The notes: generated by a model from the letters alone, not told the origin. Shown: positions 43,954 through 51,535, numbered from the stretch's first letter. The stretch: DNA of 64,000 bases from Streptomyces rubiginosohelvolus (GCF_014649875.1 NZ_BMTW01000016.1:62001-126000); one strand, 5' to 3'. Numbers and translations are program-made.

Positions 43954-44781
43954 ATGAACGCCACACTGGAGAAAACTTTCGAACTCTTCGCTCGAAGCAT
44001 CAGCTTGAGCCAACATCAGCTTGATGTTGCGCTAGAGCGCGCCAAAGAGATTTGCCAATTCCTTTCACAAGACACTGCGGTTCAAGAGTGCAAAATTACC
44101 GGCTCCATGGCTCGCTCAACCGCGATTCAAAAATATTCCGACGTGGACATCGTCGCCACACTGAACAAGCCCTCACCTACGACAATCACTCCCGAGTCCC
44201 TCACATCAAGCCTATTGAACATCCTGAAGCCCACCTATCAGGAAGCTGGCATCTCAGAAAACACGGTTCGCATCAGCTTTAACCGTGGTCCCGAGGTAGA
44301 CGTAATTCCCGCCATCCCCGATGCCACCAACCCTACCGGTGGGCCGACCTACAAGATCCCGTCGGCCGACCGAACCGAATGGAACACTTACGCCCCCGAG
44401 GAGCGCAATCAAAAGATAAACCGAAAGGGCGAACTACTGGGGGACAACTTCACCCAGCTTATTAAGATAGTCAAGTGGTGGAGTAAAGAACATGGACAGC
44501 CCATCGCATCGTACGAAATCGAAAATATTGCATCGTCTACCTTCCCTTGTCAAATTCCGTCTATCACGCGCGCAATAGTTGAATTCTTCGAAAATGCGGA
44601 ATCTTCATCCACGAAGCGCCAAAGCAGCCACTCCGCCTTGATCTCGAAAGCGCGAATCATTGCCAATAGAGCCCTTCAGTGCGAGCAGCAAGGAGACACG
44701 CGAGGGGCTCTCAATCACTGGGGGATTTTGCTAGGTGACCAGTTCGCAGGCGTCGTCTCACGAAATCATCGCACTGGCTAA
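43954..44781 (+). CDS. CD-NTase (cGAS/DncV-like nucleotidyltransferase), CBASS signal synthase
   Basis: Predicted cyclic-oligonucleotide synthase, 275 aa. The nucleotidyltransferase core has the GS motif (Gly50-Ser51, in ITGSMARST), the metal-binding pair Asp63-x-Asp65 in YSDVDIV and the third acidic residue Asp116 in GPEVDVIPAI. A helical second half has LIKIVKWWSKEHG and the SYEIENIA stretch seen in SMODS-type enzymes. Low GC and frequent ATA, AAA and AAT codons contrast with the host, indicating recent transfer. The gene overlaps the membrane effector gene by 47 bp. A tRNA-CCA or poly(A) enzyme is unlikely because their RNA-binding motifs are missing. The start ATG 43954 lacks a strong ribosome-binding site. 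The nucleotide product cannot be read from sequence. Confidence 0.85.
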   Translation: MNATLEKTFELFARSISLSQHQLDVALERAKEICQFLSQDTAVQECKITGSMARSTAIQKYSDVDIVATLNKPSPTTITPESLTSSLLNILKPTYQEAGISENTVRISFNRGPEVDVIPAIPDATNPTGGPTYKIPSADRTEWNTYAPEERNQKINRKGELLGDNFTQLIKIVKWWSKEHGQPIASYEIENIASSTFPCQIPSITRAIVEFFENAESSSTKRQSSHSALISKARIIANRALQCEQQGDTRGALNHWGILLGDQFAGVVSRNHRTG

Positions 44782-45586
44782 TGCGCAGCTTGAGAAAGCA
44801 GCGACAGGCTACAAGGCGAGCAGGTGGCTCCAGGTAGCAACCTTTGTCCTGAGTGTCACATCGGTCTTCATCACGAATCCGCTAACCTATATCCCTGCCC
44901 TCATCGCTTTGGGCGTCCAGGTGTCATCTTGGGTTACGCGAAACAGGGCGGCTAAATGCCACTCGGCTGGCGAGGAGGGACGAATCCGCGGGCTCCTGCT
45001 CGATGCTCTCGGCACAATCGAAGAGCGGGTCGACCTCAATAACTGGTTTGGCCGCGTAACTCCACCTGCAGGAGAAACGCACCCCGCCCCCGTTCCGTCG
45101 GACTATTTCGCTAGCACCGCCCCCCTCGGCATGAAGCGACTCTGTGATCACCTCCAAGAAAACGCCTTCTGGGGGAAGCAGCTATATAAATCGACTGCAG
45201 AATATTACGGACGCATGCTGTGGGTATTTTCCACTGTCTCTGTCGGAGTTATCCTTATCGCTATCCCAATAACCTCCGATGAGAACGATATTATTCTGGC
45301 GCGCTTGATCGTCGTCGCCCTGGCATCTGGAGCAGCATTTACGCAGCTGACTGAAGTCATGGCGTGGAGATCAGCGGAATCAAAGAGCGAGATTCTTGAC
45401 CGACGTCTCGATTCGCTCGCAACCTTCACCGAGGAAGAACTGTCCACGTCACAAATTGGCACAGTTTTGTCAGCCTATGGTGACTACTGTATTGCCACCT
45501 CGGGAGCACCACCGGTTCCGAGCTGGGTCTATCTGCGTCAGAAGGACCGTGTGAATGCCCTCTGGGCGAGGAGGGGAACCAGCTGA
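44735..45586 (+). CDS. S-4TM-type membrane effector of a minimal CBASS
   Basis: 283-aa protein from GTG 44735, with GGGGGA eight bases upstream. Four hydrophobic helices stand in two hairpins: residues ~31-47 and 50-67, then 161-180 and 187-206. Between them is a ~90-residue cytoplasmic domain containing GRIRGLLLDALGTIEERVDL, and the C-terminal tail is ~75 residues. The 2+2 layout beside a CD-NTase matches the SMODS-associated 4TM effector class, proposed to perforate or depolarise the membrane when the cyclic nucleotide is made on phage infection. Overlap with the CD-NTase and shared low GC make the two a single cargo unit. The assignment is by architecture and context, not by a catalytic motif. 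Confidence 0.78.
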   Translation: MTSSQASSHEIIALANAQLEKAATGYKASRWLQVATFVLSVTSVFITNPLTYIPALIALGVQVSSWVTRNRAAKCHSAGEEGRIRGLLLDALGTIEERVDLNNWFGRVTPPAGETHPAPVPSDYFASTAPLGMKRLCDHLQENAFWGKQLYKSTAEYYGRMLWVFSTVSVGVILIAIPITSDENDIILARLIVVALASGAAFTQLTEVMAWRSAESKSEILDRRLDSLATFTEEELSTSQIGTVLSAYGDYCIATSGAPPVPSWVYLRQKDRVNALWARRGTS

Positions 45587-45598
45587 AGGTCGGCGGAG

Positions 45599-45744
45599 CG
45601 GCTTTGGGCTGGAGCTGCTTTGGGGCGAGTGATCATGGCCCCGTAAGCTTCCGGCGCGTCGGGCAGTCTGTGGACCTGCCCGTTAAAGCACGACGTTGGG
45701 GCCATGATCTTCGAGGCTCGCCCCAAAGTGGCTGCCTAAAGCCG
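45599..45744. repeat. Nested 146-bp imperfect palindrome
   Basis: Successive paired arms: 45599-45609 with 45734-45744 (11 bp, one mismatch), 45618-45629 with 45717-45728 (12 bp perfect), 45632-45642 with 45698-45708 (11 bp perfect). At the tip is a 7-bp hairpin, 45660-45666 with 45676-45682. It lies just after the CBASS effector stop. It could be a structured RNA or terminator, a replication or transfer origin of the element, or a small non-autonomous repeat. Confidence 0.6.
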
Positions 45745-45986
45745 TGGAGCCGACCGCCCCAGCCACAGAGGGTGTCTCCCCCCCCTTCATGCCCGCAGCC
45801 GCCGAGCGCGCCGCCGGGCGCGGCCAGCCGGGGCGGAGACAGGAGGCAGGCCGCGCCGCAGAGGCGGCGCGCGCCCGCGCCGCGCGCGGGCCTTGATGAA
45901 GTAGGGAAAGTCTTACCGCACTCTGATCTGCAACCGCTCGAACGTGGGCTGTCGACTCTCTGCTCGGCTCGGCTACCGTTCCATCC
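45745..45986. other. GC-rich non-coding stretch
   Basis: Between the palindrome and the HD gene. Very GC-rich, with alternating GC runs and a short hairpin GCCCGCGC/GCGCGGGC at 45873-45891. No gene-like codon pattern is seen. It presumably holds the HD gene promoter and may contain element origin sequences. Confidence 0.5.
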
Positions 45987-46547
45987 ATGCCTTCTGCACT
46001 GGACACACCCCAGGGAGCGGCCGAACTCGCCGAGTCCCTGCTTCCTCCGCTCGGAAACCGTTGGCTGCACACTCAGGCCGTGGCCAATCGGGCTCGCGAG
46101 GCCTCGGCGGCTGTGTCCGGAGCTGACCGGGATCTCCTCGTCGCAGCCGCATGGCTCCATGACATCGGCTACGCGCCCGAGCTGCGTGACACCGGGTTCC
46201 ATCCCCTCGATGGTGCTCGGCACCTCGAATCGCTGGGTGCGCCGGCGCGCCTGGTGCGGCTGGTCGCTCATCACTCGGGAGCCGTGTACGAGGCGGAGCA
46301 GCGCGAGCTCTCGGCAGAGCTGGCCGTCTACGAGCGGGAAGACTCGCCGGTCCTGGACGCCCTGATCTTTGCCGACATGACGACCGGCCCCGCCGGGCAG
46401 TCCTTCGACTTCGACGTCCGGATCGACGAAATCCTTGTTCGATACGAGCCGGGCAGCGAGGTGCACAACGCGATCAGCAAGGCGCGGCCCTACCTTCGGG
46501 GCGCTGTCGAACGGACCCGCGACCGCATGGCTCATCACCCGATGTAA
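45987..46547 (+). CDS. HD-domain phosphohydrolase-like protein
   Basis: 186-aa protein with the HD metal-dependent hydrolase signature: early His in LHTQAV, then AAAWLHDIGYAPELR near residue 55, HPLDGARHLE, and VAHHSGA. HD proteins hydrolyse nucleotides or phosphoesters. Codon use matches the host, unlike the preceding CBASS pair. It converges with the Nudix gene with a 13-bp overlap. HD genes of this size recur in actinobacterial integrated elements, but a role in element biology is not established. Confidence 0.8.
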   Translation: MPSALDTPQGAAELAESLLPPLGNRWLHTQAVANRAREASAAVSGADRDLLVAAAWLHDIGYAPELRDTGFHPLDGARHLESLGAPARLVRLVAHHSGAVYEAEQRELSAELAVYEREDSPVLDALIFADMTTGPAGQSFDFDVRIDEILVRYEPGSEVHNAISKARPYLRGAVERTRDRMAHHPM

Positions 46548-47005
46548 GGCTCCGCCCGGTCGGCCAGGCCGTGCTCGATCCGCATGCGCATCGATGGGTG
46601 GATGTTCAGCTGGTCCAGCTTGCTCGGGTCGACGAAGGCCACTTCCTTGCTCTCGCTGCTTGTCCGCAGCTCGCCGCCGGTGATGCGGGCGTGGAAGCAG
46701 ATGGAGAACTGTTGACGGACCTCGCCGTCGTCGTACGCCATGACGTGCTCGGGGTTGGTGTAGATGCCGACGAGGCCGGTCACCTCCACGTCGAAGCCAG
46801 TTTCTTCCTTCGTCTCGCGTACGGCTGCGCCGGGCGCTGACTCGCCCAGGTCGATGCCACCTCCGGGCAGGGCCCAGAGGTCGTTGTCGGTCTTGTGGAT
46901 CAGCAGGACTTCCCCGGCCTCATTGCGGGCCACGGCGGTCACGGAGGGAACAAGGCTGTTCGCCTTCGGGGCATTGGGATCGTTGAAGTAGTCAACACGG
47001 GCCAT
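46535..47005 (-). CDS. Nudix hydrolase, candidate Pif-like immunity factor
   Basis: 156-aa protein with a complete Nudix box, GGIDLGESAPGAAVRETKEE followed by TGFDV (about residues 49-72), so nucleoside diphosphate hydrolase chemistry is likely. In pSAM2 the conjugal immunity factor Pif is a Nudix-motif protein that blocks redundant element transfer. The position inside an AICE, next to its regulator, makes a Pif-like role plausible but unproven. It follows the XRE-type gene by 28 bp on the same strand. Confidence 0.82.
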   Translation of the reverse strand: MARVDYFNDPNAPKANSLVPSVTAVARNEAGEVLLIHKTDNDLWALPGGGIDLGESAPGAAVRETKEETGFDVEVTGLVGIYTNPEHVMAYDDGEVRQQFSICFHARITGGELRTSSESKEVAFVDPSKLDQLNIHPSMRMRIEHGLADRAEPYIG

Positions 47006-47033
47006 GTGTTCAGCGTTGCACGTCCGGGGCCCG

Positions 47034-47765
47034 CTATGCCTCCCGGCCCCGCTCCCATGCGTAGTCGAAGCTCCGCAGGTAGTGCCGGAAGGTCCGCGCT
47101 CCGGGGAGGTACCGGAAGTGCATCACCGGGTTCTGGCCGGCGGGAGCTCCGAGTACGTGCGGGTTCACGAGAACGTCCTCGTCGAACCGGTAGATCGAGT
47201 TGTAGAGGATCGTGTCGTGCAGCCGGACTTCGACCCCGGGCGTCGACATGGCGGGCTCTAGGTAGCGGCGGGTGATCCGGGCACGTGCGGCCAGATCGCC
47301 GCCGATGCCCTCCTCTTCGCCACGCTGGCGGACCGCTTCGGAGTCGGGATCGCCGAGCAGGATACGGACCTGGGCTCCCGCCTTCGCCTTCTCGGCCAGT
47401 TGGTCGGGCAGGTCCGGATTGCCGTCGAAGAGGAACAGTCCGGCGTACACGAGGATGTCGACCTGGTCCGTCGCCTTCTCGATCAGGGATGACCAGAGCG
47501 GGGCGGGCACCGCGCCACGGTGCGGGTAGTACGTGATCAGCTCGGAGGTGCTGGCCTTCTCCGCCTGCTTCTCCACGGACGGCCAGATGTAGACCTCATC
47601 GGCTCCGAGGAGGCTCGCCGCCTTCCAGCGGTGCCCGCGGTGCGGAGTGCGGCCGGTGGTGATCCACCGCTCGACGCTCTTGGGATCCACTCCGACGTGC
47701 TCGGCAACGGACTGGATCGTCTCGCCCTTCGCCGAAATTGCCGCGCGCAGACGCTCATTCGCCAT
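47034..47765 (-). CDS. XRE-type repressor with phospholipase-D-like C-terminal domain
   Basis: 243-aa regulator. The N-terminal helix-turn-helix (residues ~5-60, SVAEHVGVDPKSVERWITTG) is followed by a larger domain with VDILVYAGLFLFDG, VRILLGDPDSE and FRYLPGARTFRHYL, resembling the PLD-like/DUF5919 domains fused to XRE regulators in Streptomyces elements. The start ATG 47765 follows GGAGGG. It is divergent from the replication/transfer operon across ~157 bp that contains inverted GGACGTTT repeats, so it is probably the master repressor of the element. Confidence 0.82.
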   Translation of the reverse strand: MANERLRAAISAKGETIQSVAEHVGVDPKSVERWITTGRTPHRGHRWKAASLLGADEVYIWPSVEKQAEKASTSELITYYPHRGAVPAPLWSSLIEKATDQVDILVYAGLFLFDGNPDLPDQLAEKAKAGAQVRILLGDPDSEAVRQRGEEEGIGGDLAARARITRRYLEPAMSTPGVEVRLHDTILYNSIYRFDEDVLVNPHVLGAPAGQNPVMHFRYLPGARTFRHYLRSFDYAWERGREA

Positions 47766-47790
47766 GACGTGCCCTCCACCGGGACCACTA

Positions 47791-47829
47791 GGGACGTTTT
47801 GACGATAACTCAGACGTCCCCAAACGTCC
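47791..47829. promoter_or_regulatory. Putative operator of the element repressor
   Basis: Inverted repeat GGACGTTT (47792-47799) / AAACGTCC (47822-47829), with an additional GACGTCCC at 47813-47820 that mirrors GGGACGT at 47791. It lies 26-64 bp upstream of the repressor start, in the divergent control region. A TTGACG -35-like box overlaps its left arm. Confidence 0.5.
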
Positions 47830-47922
47830 ATACGGACGGTGATGCGTCCACCCTCTCCTGCGGTCTCCTGATCTCACCGACGGGATGTCGGTCAACACCA
47901 CACCGATTGAGGAGACAAGACG

Positions 47923-48276
47923 ATGCGTCAGATCCCCGTGGACACCGCGAACGCCACCGTGATGGTCGCCAAGGCTCCGCAGCCGAAGATCAAGGACCGC
48001 CGTACCGGTGAGATCGCCCTCGACAAGGACGGCGTGACCCTCATGACCGTGGAGGTCATGTTCTCTACCCCGGACGAGGTCGAGATCCTCAAGCTCACCG
48101 TTCCGCAGCCGGGCGTCTCCGAGGACCTGGCCATGGGCACCCCGGTCGCGCTGACGGGCCTCGTCGCCTCGGCGTGGGAGAACGAGTTCAACGGTCAGAA
48201 GCGCCACGGCATCGCCTTCCGCGCGGTCGCCGTGACCTCGCTGGCCGCTGCTGCCTCGAAGCCGAAGGCTGCCTGA
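47923..48276 (+). CDS. Conserved AICE protein (possible OB-fold or regulatory protein)
   Basis: 117-aa protein, the first gene of the element's main operon, with GAGGAG upstream of ATG 47923. It is predicted mostly beta: MTVEVMFSTPDEVEILKLTVP, then VALTGLVASAWENEF and GIAFRAVAVTSL, suggesting an OB-like fold. It is widely conserved upstream of traSA-like genes in Streptomyces elements. I do not recognise its function; a Pra-like activator or an ssDNA-binding role are guesses. Confidence 0.7.
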   Translation: MRQIPVDTANATVMVAKAPQPKIKDRRTGEIALDKDGVTLMTVEVMFSTPDEVEILKLTVPQPGVSEDLAMGTPVALTGLVASAWENEFNGQKRHGIAFRAVAVTSLAAAASKPKAA

Positions 48277-48278
48277 TC

Positions 48279-49634
48279 ATGACCTGGTTCACGGTCGCTC
48301 TAGTGCTGGTCGTCGCCGCTGCGGGTCTCCTGCGGTGGCGGCGCCCCGCCTGGTACTGGCTGACCTTCGGGGTCACCCTCGCCTCGCTGCGGGTCCTGGT
48401 CCGCTACGCCTCGGTCATGGACGCCTGCGGGCTGACCGTCCCGCCTGCCCGCTGGCGTCTGGCCCTGGCCCGGATGGCGAACCGGGAGGTCCCGCAGTCC
48501 CGGCCTCCGCGGATCCTGCGGATACGGCCCACCCGCACCGGCCTGGTCCTCCGCCTGGGCCTGCGCCCCGGACAGGACGCCTTCGACGTCGCGGCGTCCG
48601 CCGACCGGCTTCGCCACTCCTTCGCGCTGTACGGCGTCACTTCACGTGAGCTGCGCTCGGGCGTGGTCGAGGTACGGATGACCGGCTACGACGTGCTCAG
48701 GCGAGTGCAGATGCCGGCCAAAACCGACGCCCGCCCGATGCGGGTCCCGGTCGCCCTGCGCGAGGACGGATCGGTGCACTACCGCGACTACCGGACCGTC
48801 CCGCACGGCCTCACCCTCGGCGCCACGGAATCAGGGAAGTCCGTCTACCAGCGCAACCTGGTCGCCGGTCTGGCTTCGCTGGATGTCGCGTTGGTGGGCA
48901 TCGACTGCAAGCAAGGGGTGGAACTCTTCCCGCTGGCACGCCGGTTCTCCGCGCTCGCCGACAACCCTGACACCGCCCTCGCCCTGCTCGAAGCGCTCGT
49001 CACGCACATGGAGGACGTCTACCAGCTGATCCGCGCCAACCAACGGATCACGGTGAACGTCCCGGATGCGGAGATCGCCGCCGACATCTGGGACCTGCCC
49101 GACGACCTGCGCCCGGTCCCGGTCGTTGTCCTGGTCGACGAGGTCGCCGAACTCGCCCTCTTCGCTTCGAAGGACGACGAGAAACGACGCGACCGCATCA
49201 TCACCGCCCTGGTCCGCCTCGCCCAGCTCGGCCGCGCCGCCGGCATATACCTCGAAATCTGCGGACAGCGCTTCGGCTCCGAACTCGGCAAGGGCATCAC
49301 CATGCTCCGCGCCCAGCTCACCGGCCGCACCGCACACCGCGTCAACGACGAATCCTCCGCCAACATGGCCTTCGGCGACATCGCCCCGGACGCCGTCCTC
49401 GCCGCCATCCAGATCCCCACCGACACCCCCGGCATCGCCGTTACGGGCGACGCCTCCGGCGGCTGGTCCCGCATCCGCGCCCCGCACACCTCGCTGCGCG
49501 AGGCTGTGAACATCTGCAACAAGCACGCTGAGCGCACCCCGGAACTGCCCGCCCTGGCAGCCTTCCGCCCCGCCGTCGCCCCGCTGCCCCCGGCCCGCGT
49601 GCCGCTATCCAAGACGGCTCCCGCTACGGCCTGA
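48279..49634 (+). CDS. traSA: TraSA-like FtsK/SpoIIIE conjugative DNA translocase
   Basis: 451-aa translocase, the single protein needed for double-stranded DNA transfer between Streptomyces mycelia. Two N-terminal hydrophobic segments (residues ~2-18 and 24-44) anchor it in the membrane. The FtsK domain has Walker A LGATESGKS near residue 190, GIDCKQGVELFPL, Walker B VVVLVDEVAELAL and TGRTAHRVNDESSANMAFGD. ATG 48279 lies two bases after the preceding stop. The ORF opens earlier, but those residues overlap the previous gene. Confidence 0.9.
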   Translation: MTWFTVALVLVVAAAGLLRWRRPAWYWLTFGVTLASLRVLVRYASVMDACGLTVPPARWRLALARMANREVPQSRPPRILRIRPTRTGLVLRLGLRPGQDAFDVAASADRLRHSFALYGVTSRELRSGVVEVRMTGYDVLRRVQMPAKTDARPMRVPVALREDGSVHYRDYRTVPHGLTLGATESGKSVYQRNLVAGLASLDVALVGIDCKQGVELFPLARRFSALADNPDTALALLEALVTHMEDVYQLIRANQRITVNVPDAEIAADIWDLPDDLRPVPVVVLVDEVAELALFASKDDEKRRDRIITALVRLAQLGRAAGIYLEICGQRFGSELGKGITMLRAQLTGRTAHRVNDESSANMAFGDIAPDAVLAAIQIPTDTPGIAVTGDASGGWSRIRAPHTSLREAVNICNKHAERTPELPALAAFRPAVAPLPPARVPLSKTAPATA

Positions 49635-49716
49635 CCCCTCCCTCGCTTCCTCGGTCGGCGCGACCGCCTTCGCGCCAGGTCCATACCCGAGCCATGCCCG
49701 AAACGGAGTGACCCCC

Positions 49717-49875
49717 GTGAGCCTGAACCCGTGCCCCGAGCACTCCCCGCTCCCGTGCCCGGTCGATCCGCTGGAATCCGCCCTGCTGTCCGCCTGGAGC
49801 AACTCCCCGGACGTCATGGACGAGTACCGCGACGAGGAATCCGAAGACGCCTCCGACTCCGGCCAGGACCAGTGA
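49717..49875 (+). CDS. Small acidic protein of the transfer operon
   Basis: 52 aa from GTG 49717 with GGAG eight bases upstream. It encodes VSLNPCPEHSPLPCPVDPLE and a strongly acidic C-terminus (EYRDEESEDASDSGQDQ). The stop is four bases before the next gene's start, so it fits the operon spacing. No known domain; two early Cys-Pro pairs are seen. Confidence 0.55.
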   Translation: MSLNPCPEHSPLPCPVDPLESALLSAWSNSPDVMDEYRDEESEDASDSGQDQ

Positions 49876-49879
49876 CGTG

Positions 49880-50548
49880 ATGTCCTCGCGACTGCGTATC
49901 GACGCCGTCCTGGTCCAGGCCGTCATCGCCGGAGCGCTGTCCTTCGCCCACCTGCATGACCTCGCCGCCGCTGCCGGACAGGACGGCTGGAAGGCCTGGG
50001 CTTACCCGGTCTCGGTCGACCTGCTGCTCGTCGCTGCCTGGCGACGGCTTCGCACTGATGGACCGTCCCGGCTGGCCTGGTGCTGGTTCGTTATCGCCCT
50101 GATCGCTTCGCTAGGCGCTAACGTCGCCACCGCCGGACTCCTCGACCTGGGCAACGTCCCCGCCTGGCTGCGCATTCTCGTCGCCGCCTGGCCCGCCCTG
50201 GCCTTCATGGGCGGCACTCTCCTCGCCCACTCGGCCGGAGACCAGGTGCCGGATCCGTCGGCACCCGCGCTCCACCTCGACCCCGAACCGGCGACCGAAG
50301 CGGAGGAGTTGGACGCTCCCCCGGTGCCTGCGGTCGAGGAAGCTCCGGCCCTTCCCGCACCTGAGCCCGTCGCGGCTCCACCCGCGGTTCCCGCTCCTCC
50401 GGTCCCGGCCGCGCTGGTTGACCACGCCCGCAAGGTCGCCGACGACCACCAGGCCCGGACCGGAGCGCCGATCGACAGCGACACCCTGCGCGCCCGCCTC
50501 GGCGTCCCGCCACAGCTGGCCGACGCCATCGCCGCCCAACTCGCCTGA
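49880..50548 (+). CDS. DUF2637 / Spd-like membrane protein
   Basis: 222-aa membrane protein. Four hydrophobic segments occur in residues 1-125 (VLVQAVIAGALSFAHLHDLA; AYPVSVDLLLVAAW; LAWCWFVIALIASLGANV; WLRILVAAWPALAFMGGTLL), then a Pro/Ala/Glu-rich linker, then a C-terminal winged-helix-like tail (DSDTLRARLGVPPQLADAIA). DUF2637 proteins are near-universal in AICEs and are linked to intramycelial spread. ATG 49880 or GTG 49877. Confidence 0.8.
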   Translation: MSSRLRIDAVLVQAVIAGALSFAHLHDLAAAAGQDGWKAWAYPVSVDLLLVAAWRRLRTDGPSRLAWCWFVIALIASLGANVATAGLLDLGNVPAWLRILVAAWPALAFMGGTLLAHSAGDQVPDPSAPALHLDPEPATEAEELDAPPVPAVEEAPALPAPEPVAAPPAVPAPPVPAALVDHARKVADDHQARTGAPIDSDTLRARLGVPPQLADAIAAQLA

Positions 50549-50569
50549 CCCGAAGGGAGAACCACCTAC

Positions 50570-50761
50570 ATGCCTGCCCGCGACCACTTCCACTCCGTCA
50601 TGCGGATCGGCCCCGTGCAGATCGGCACCCACCGCGACCGCCACGGCCACACCAAGCACGCCGCCGTGTGCACCAACGATCGCTGCGGCTGGTCCGCCGA
50701 CTACTCCAGCCAGACCGCCGCCCAGCTCGCCGCCCGCACCCACCGCTGCACCGCCCGCTAG
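50570..50761 (+). CDS. Mobile element transfer protein (SpdA-like)
   Basis: 63-aa basic protein with RIGPVQIGTHRDRHGHTKHA, a CTNDRCGWSADYSS segment and a final HRC, so a small Cys/His metal site is possible. Preceded by GGGAG at about eight bases. Proteins of this size and pattern are labelled mobile element transfer protein in Streptomyces elements. Confidence 0.75.
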   Translation: MPARDHFHSVMRIGPVQIGTHRDRHGHTKHAAVCTNDRCGWSADYSSQTAAQLAARTHRCTAR

Positions 50762-50773
50762 GAGGCCACCGCC

Positions 50774-50929
50774 ATGGAAGTCCCGCTCTGGTTCGCCCTC
50801 GCCGCCATCGGCTACCTCGGCTGCAAGCTCATCCGCCCGCCGCTCTGGCTGGTCCTGGTGCTCCTCCTCGGCGGCTACCTCATCGCAGACAGCCTCCTCG
50901 CCCCCGTCATCGACACCGCCGTCAAGTAG
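50774..50929 (+). CDS. Small spread-type membrane protein
   Basis: 51 aa from ATG 50774 with GGAGG eight bases upstream. It is almost wholly hydrophobic: MEVPLWFALAAIGYLGCKLI and LVLVLLLGGYLIADSLL. The operon position between SpdA-like and SpdB-like genes suggests a Spd-type role in plasmid spread along the mycelium. Confidence 0.7.
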   Translation: MEVPLWFALAAIGYLGCKLIRPPLWLVLVLLLGGYLIADSLLAPVIDTAVK

Positions 50930-50953
50930 CCCGCCCGCGAAGGGAGATCGCTG

Positions 50954-51277
50954 ATGTTCCGCCCGAAGATCCCGACCATGCCCCAGCCGACCGGCCTGAT
51001 CACCCCGCCCGCCGCCATCGAACCGACCGCAGTCATCCAGCACCAGCCGACCACCACCCCGGTCGTGCCGGCCCCGGCTACGGCGTCTGCCCGGCCCACC
51101 GTCCAGCTCACCCCGGGCGCCGTCGTTGCCCTCGTCGGTGGCGGCACCGCCGTGGTCCTGGTCGTCGGCGCCGTCCTGGTCTCGATGCTCCTCGCGGTCG
51201 CCGTCACCGGCGCCTCGGTCGCAGTCTGCGCCCTGGTCATCCGCTCGCTCATCAGCACCGAAGCCAAGCGCCACTGA
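50954..51277 (+). CDS. SpdB-like membrane protein
   Basis: 107 aa, with a Pro/Thr-rich N-terminal half and one long hydrophobic stretch (VVALVGGGTAVVLVVGAVLV and on to AVCALVIRSL) and a basic C-terminus. The family is found next to tra genes in Streptomyces plasmids and promotes spread (pock formation). GAAGGGAG precedes ATG 50954. Confidence 0.78.
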   Translation: MFRPKIPTMPQPTGLITPPAAIEPTAVIQHQPTTTPVVPAPATASARPTVQLTPGAVVALVGGGTAVVLVVGAVLVSMLLAVAVTGASVAVCALVIRSLISTEAKRH

Positions 51278-51367
51278 CCGGCCCCCGGGCGGCCTCAACC
51301 GCCAAGTCTCCGCCGCCCGGGAGCCCTGCCCCATTCCGAATCCGAAGAGCCGGAAGGAACCCCCAGC

Positions 51368-51535
51368 ATGACGCACCGCATCTGCCCCAACTGCGACGGA
51401 TACGCTTCCGCCGCCATCACCCTCGGCGGCCGCGACCAGAACGGCCACCTGCGCACCATCACCGCGCACTGCCCGGCCTGCCACGGCACCGGCACCACCC
51501 TCACCCGCAGCACTCGGGAGGGCGCCCGTGCCTGA
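51368..51535 (+). CDS. Small zinc-ribbon protein
   Basis: 55-aa protein with two CxxC knuckles, CPNC (residues 6-9) and CPACHGTG (~35-42), the spacing of a DnaJ-like zinc ribbon. GGAAGG about ten bases before ATG 51368. The stop overlaps the GTG of the replication gene, so the two are coupled. The role is unknown; such proteins accompany RepSA in AICEs. Confidence 0.65.
   Translation: MTHRICPNCDGYASAAITLGGRDQNGHLRTITAHCPACHGTGTTLTRSTREGARA

Noticed and set aside
43954..44781. tRNA nucleotidyltransferase or aminoglycoside nucleotidyltransferase
   Set aside because: Missing CCA-enzyme motifs and resistance-enzyme motifs. The helical half with KWW and SYEIENIA, and the overlap with a four-TM protein, fit CD-NTase better.
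45593..45726. Open frames in the palindromic region
   Set aside because: Readings there have no conserved features, poor codon position bias and coincide with the paired arms; treated as non-coding.
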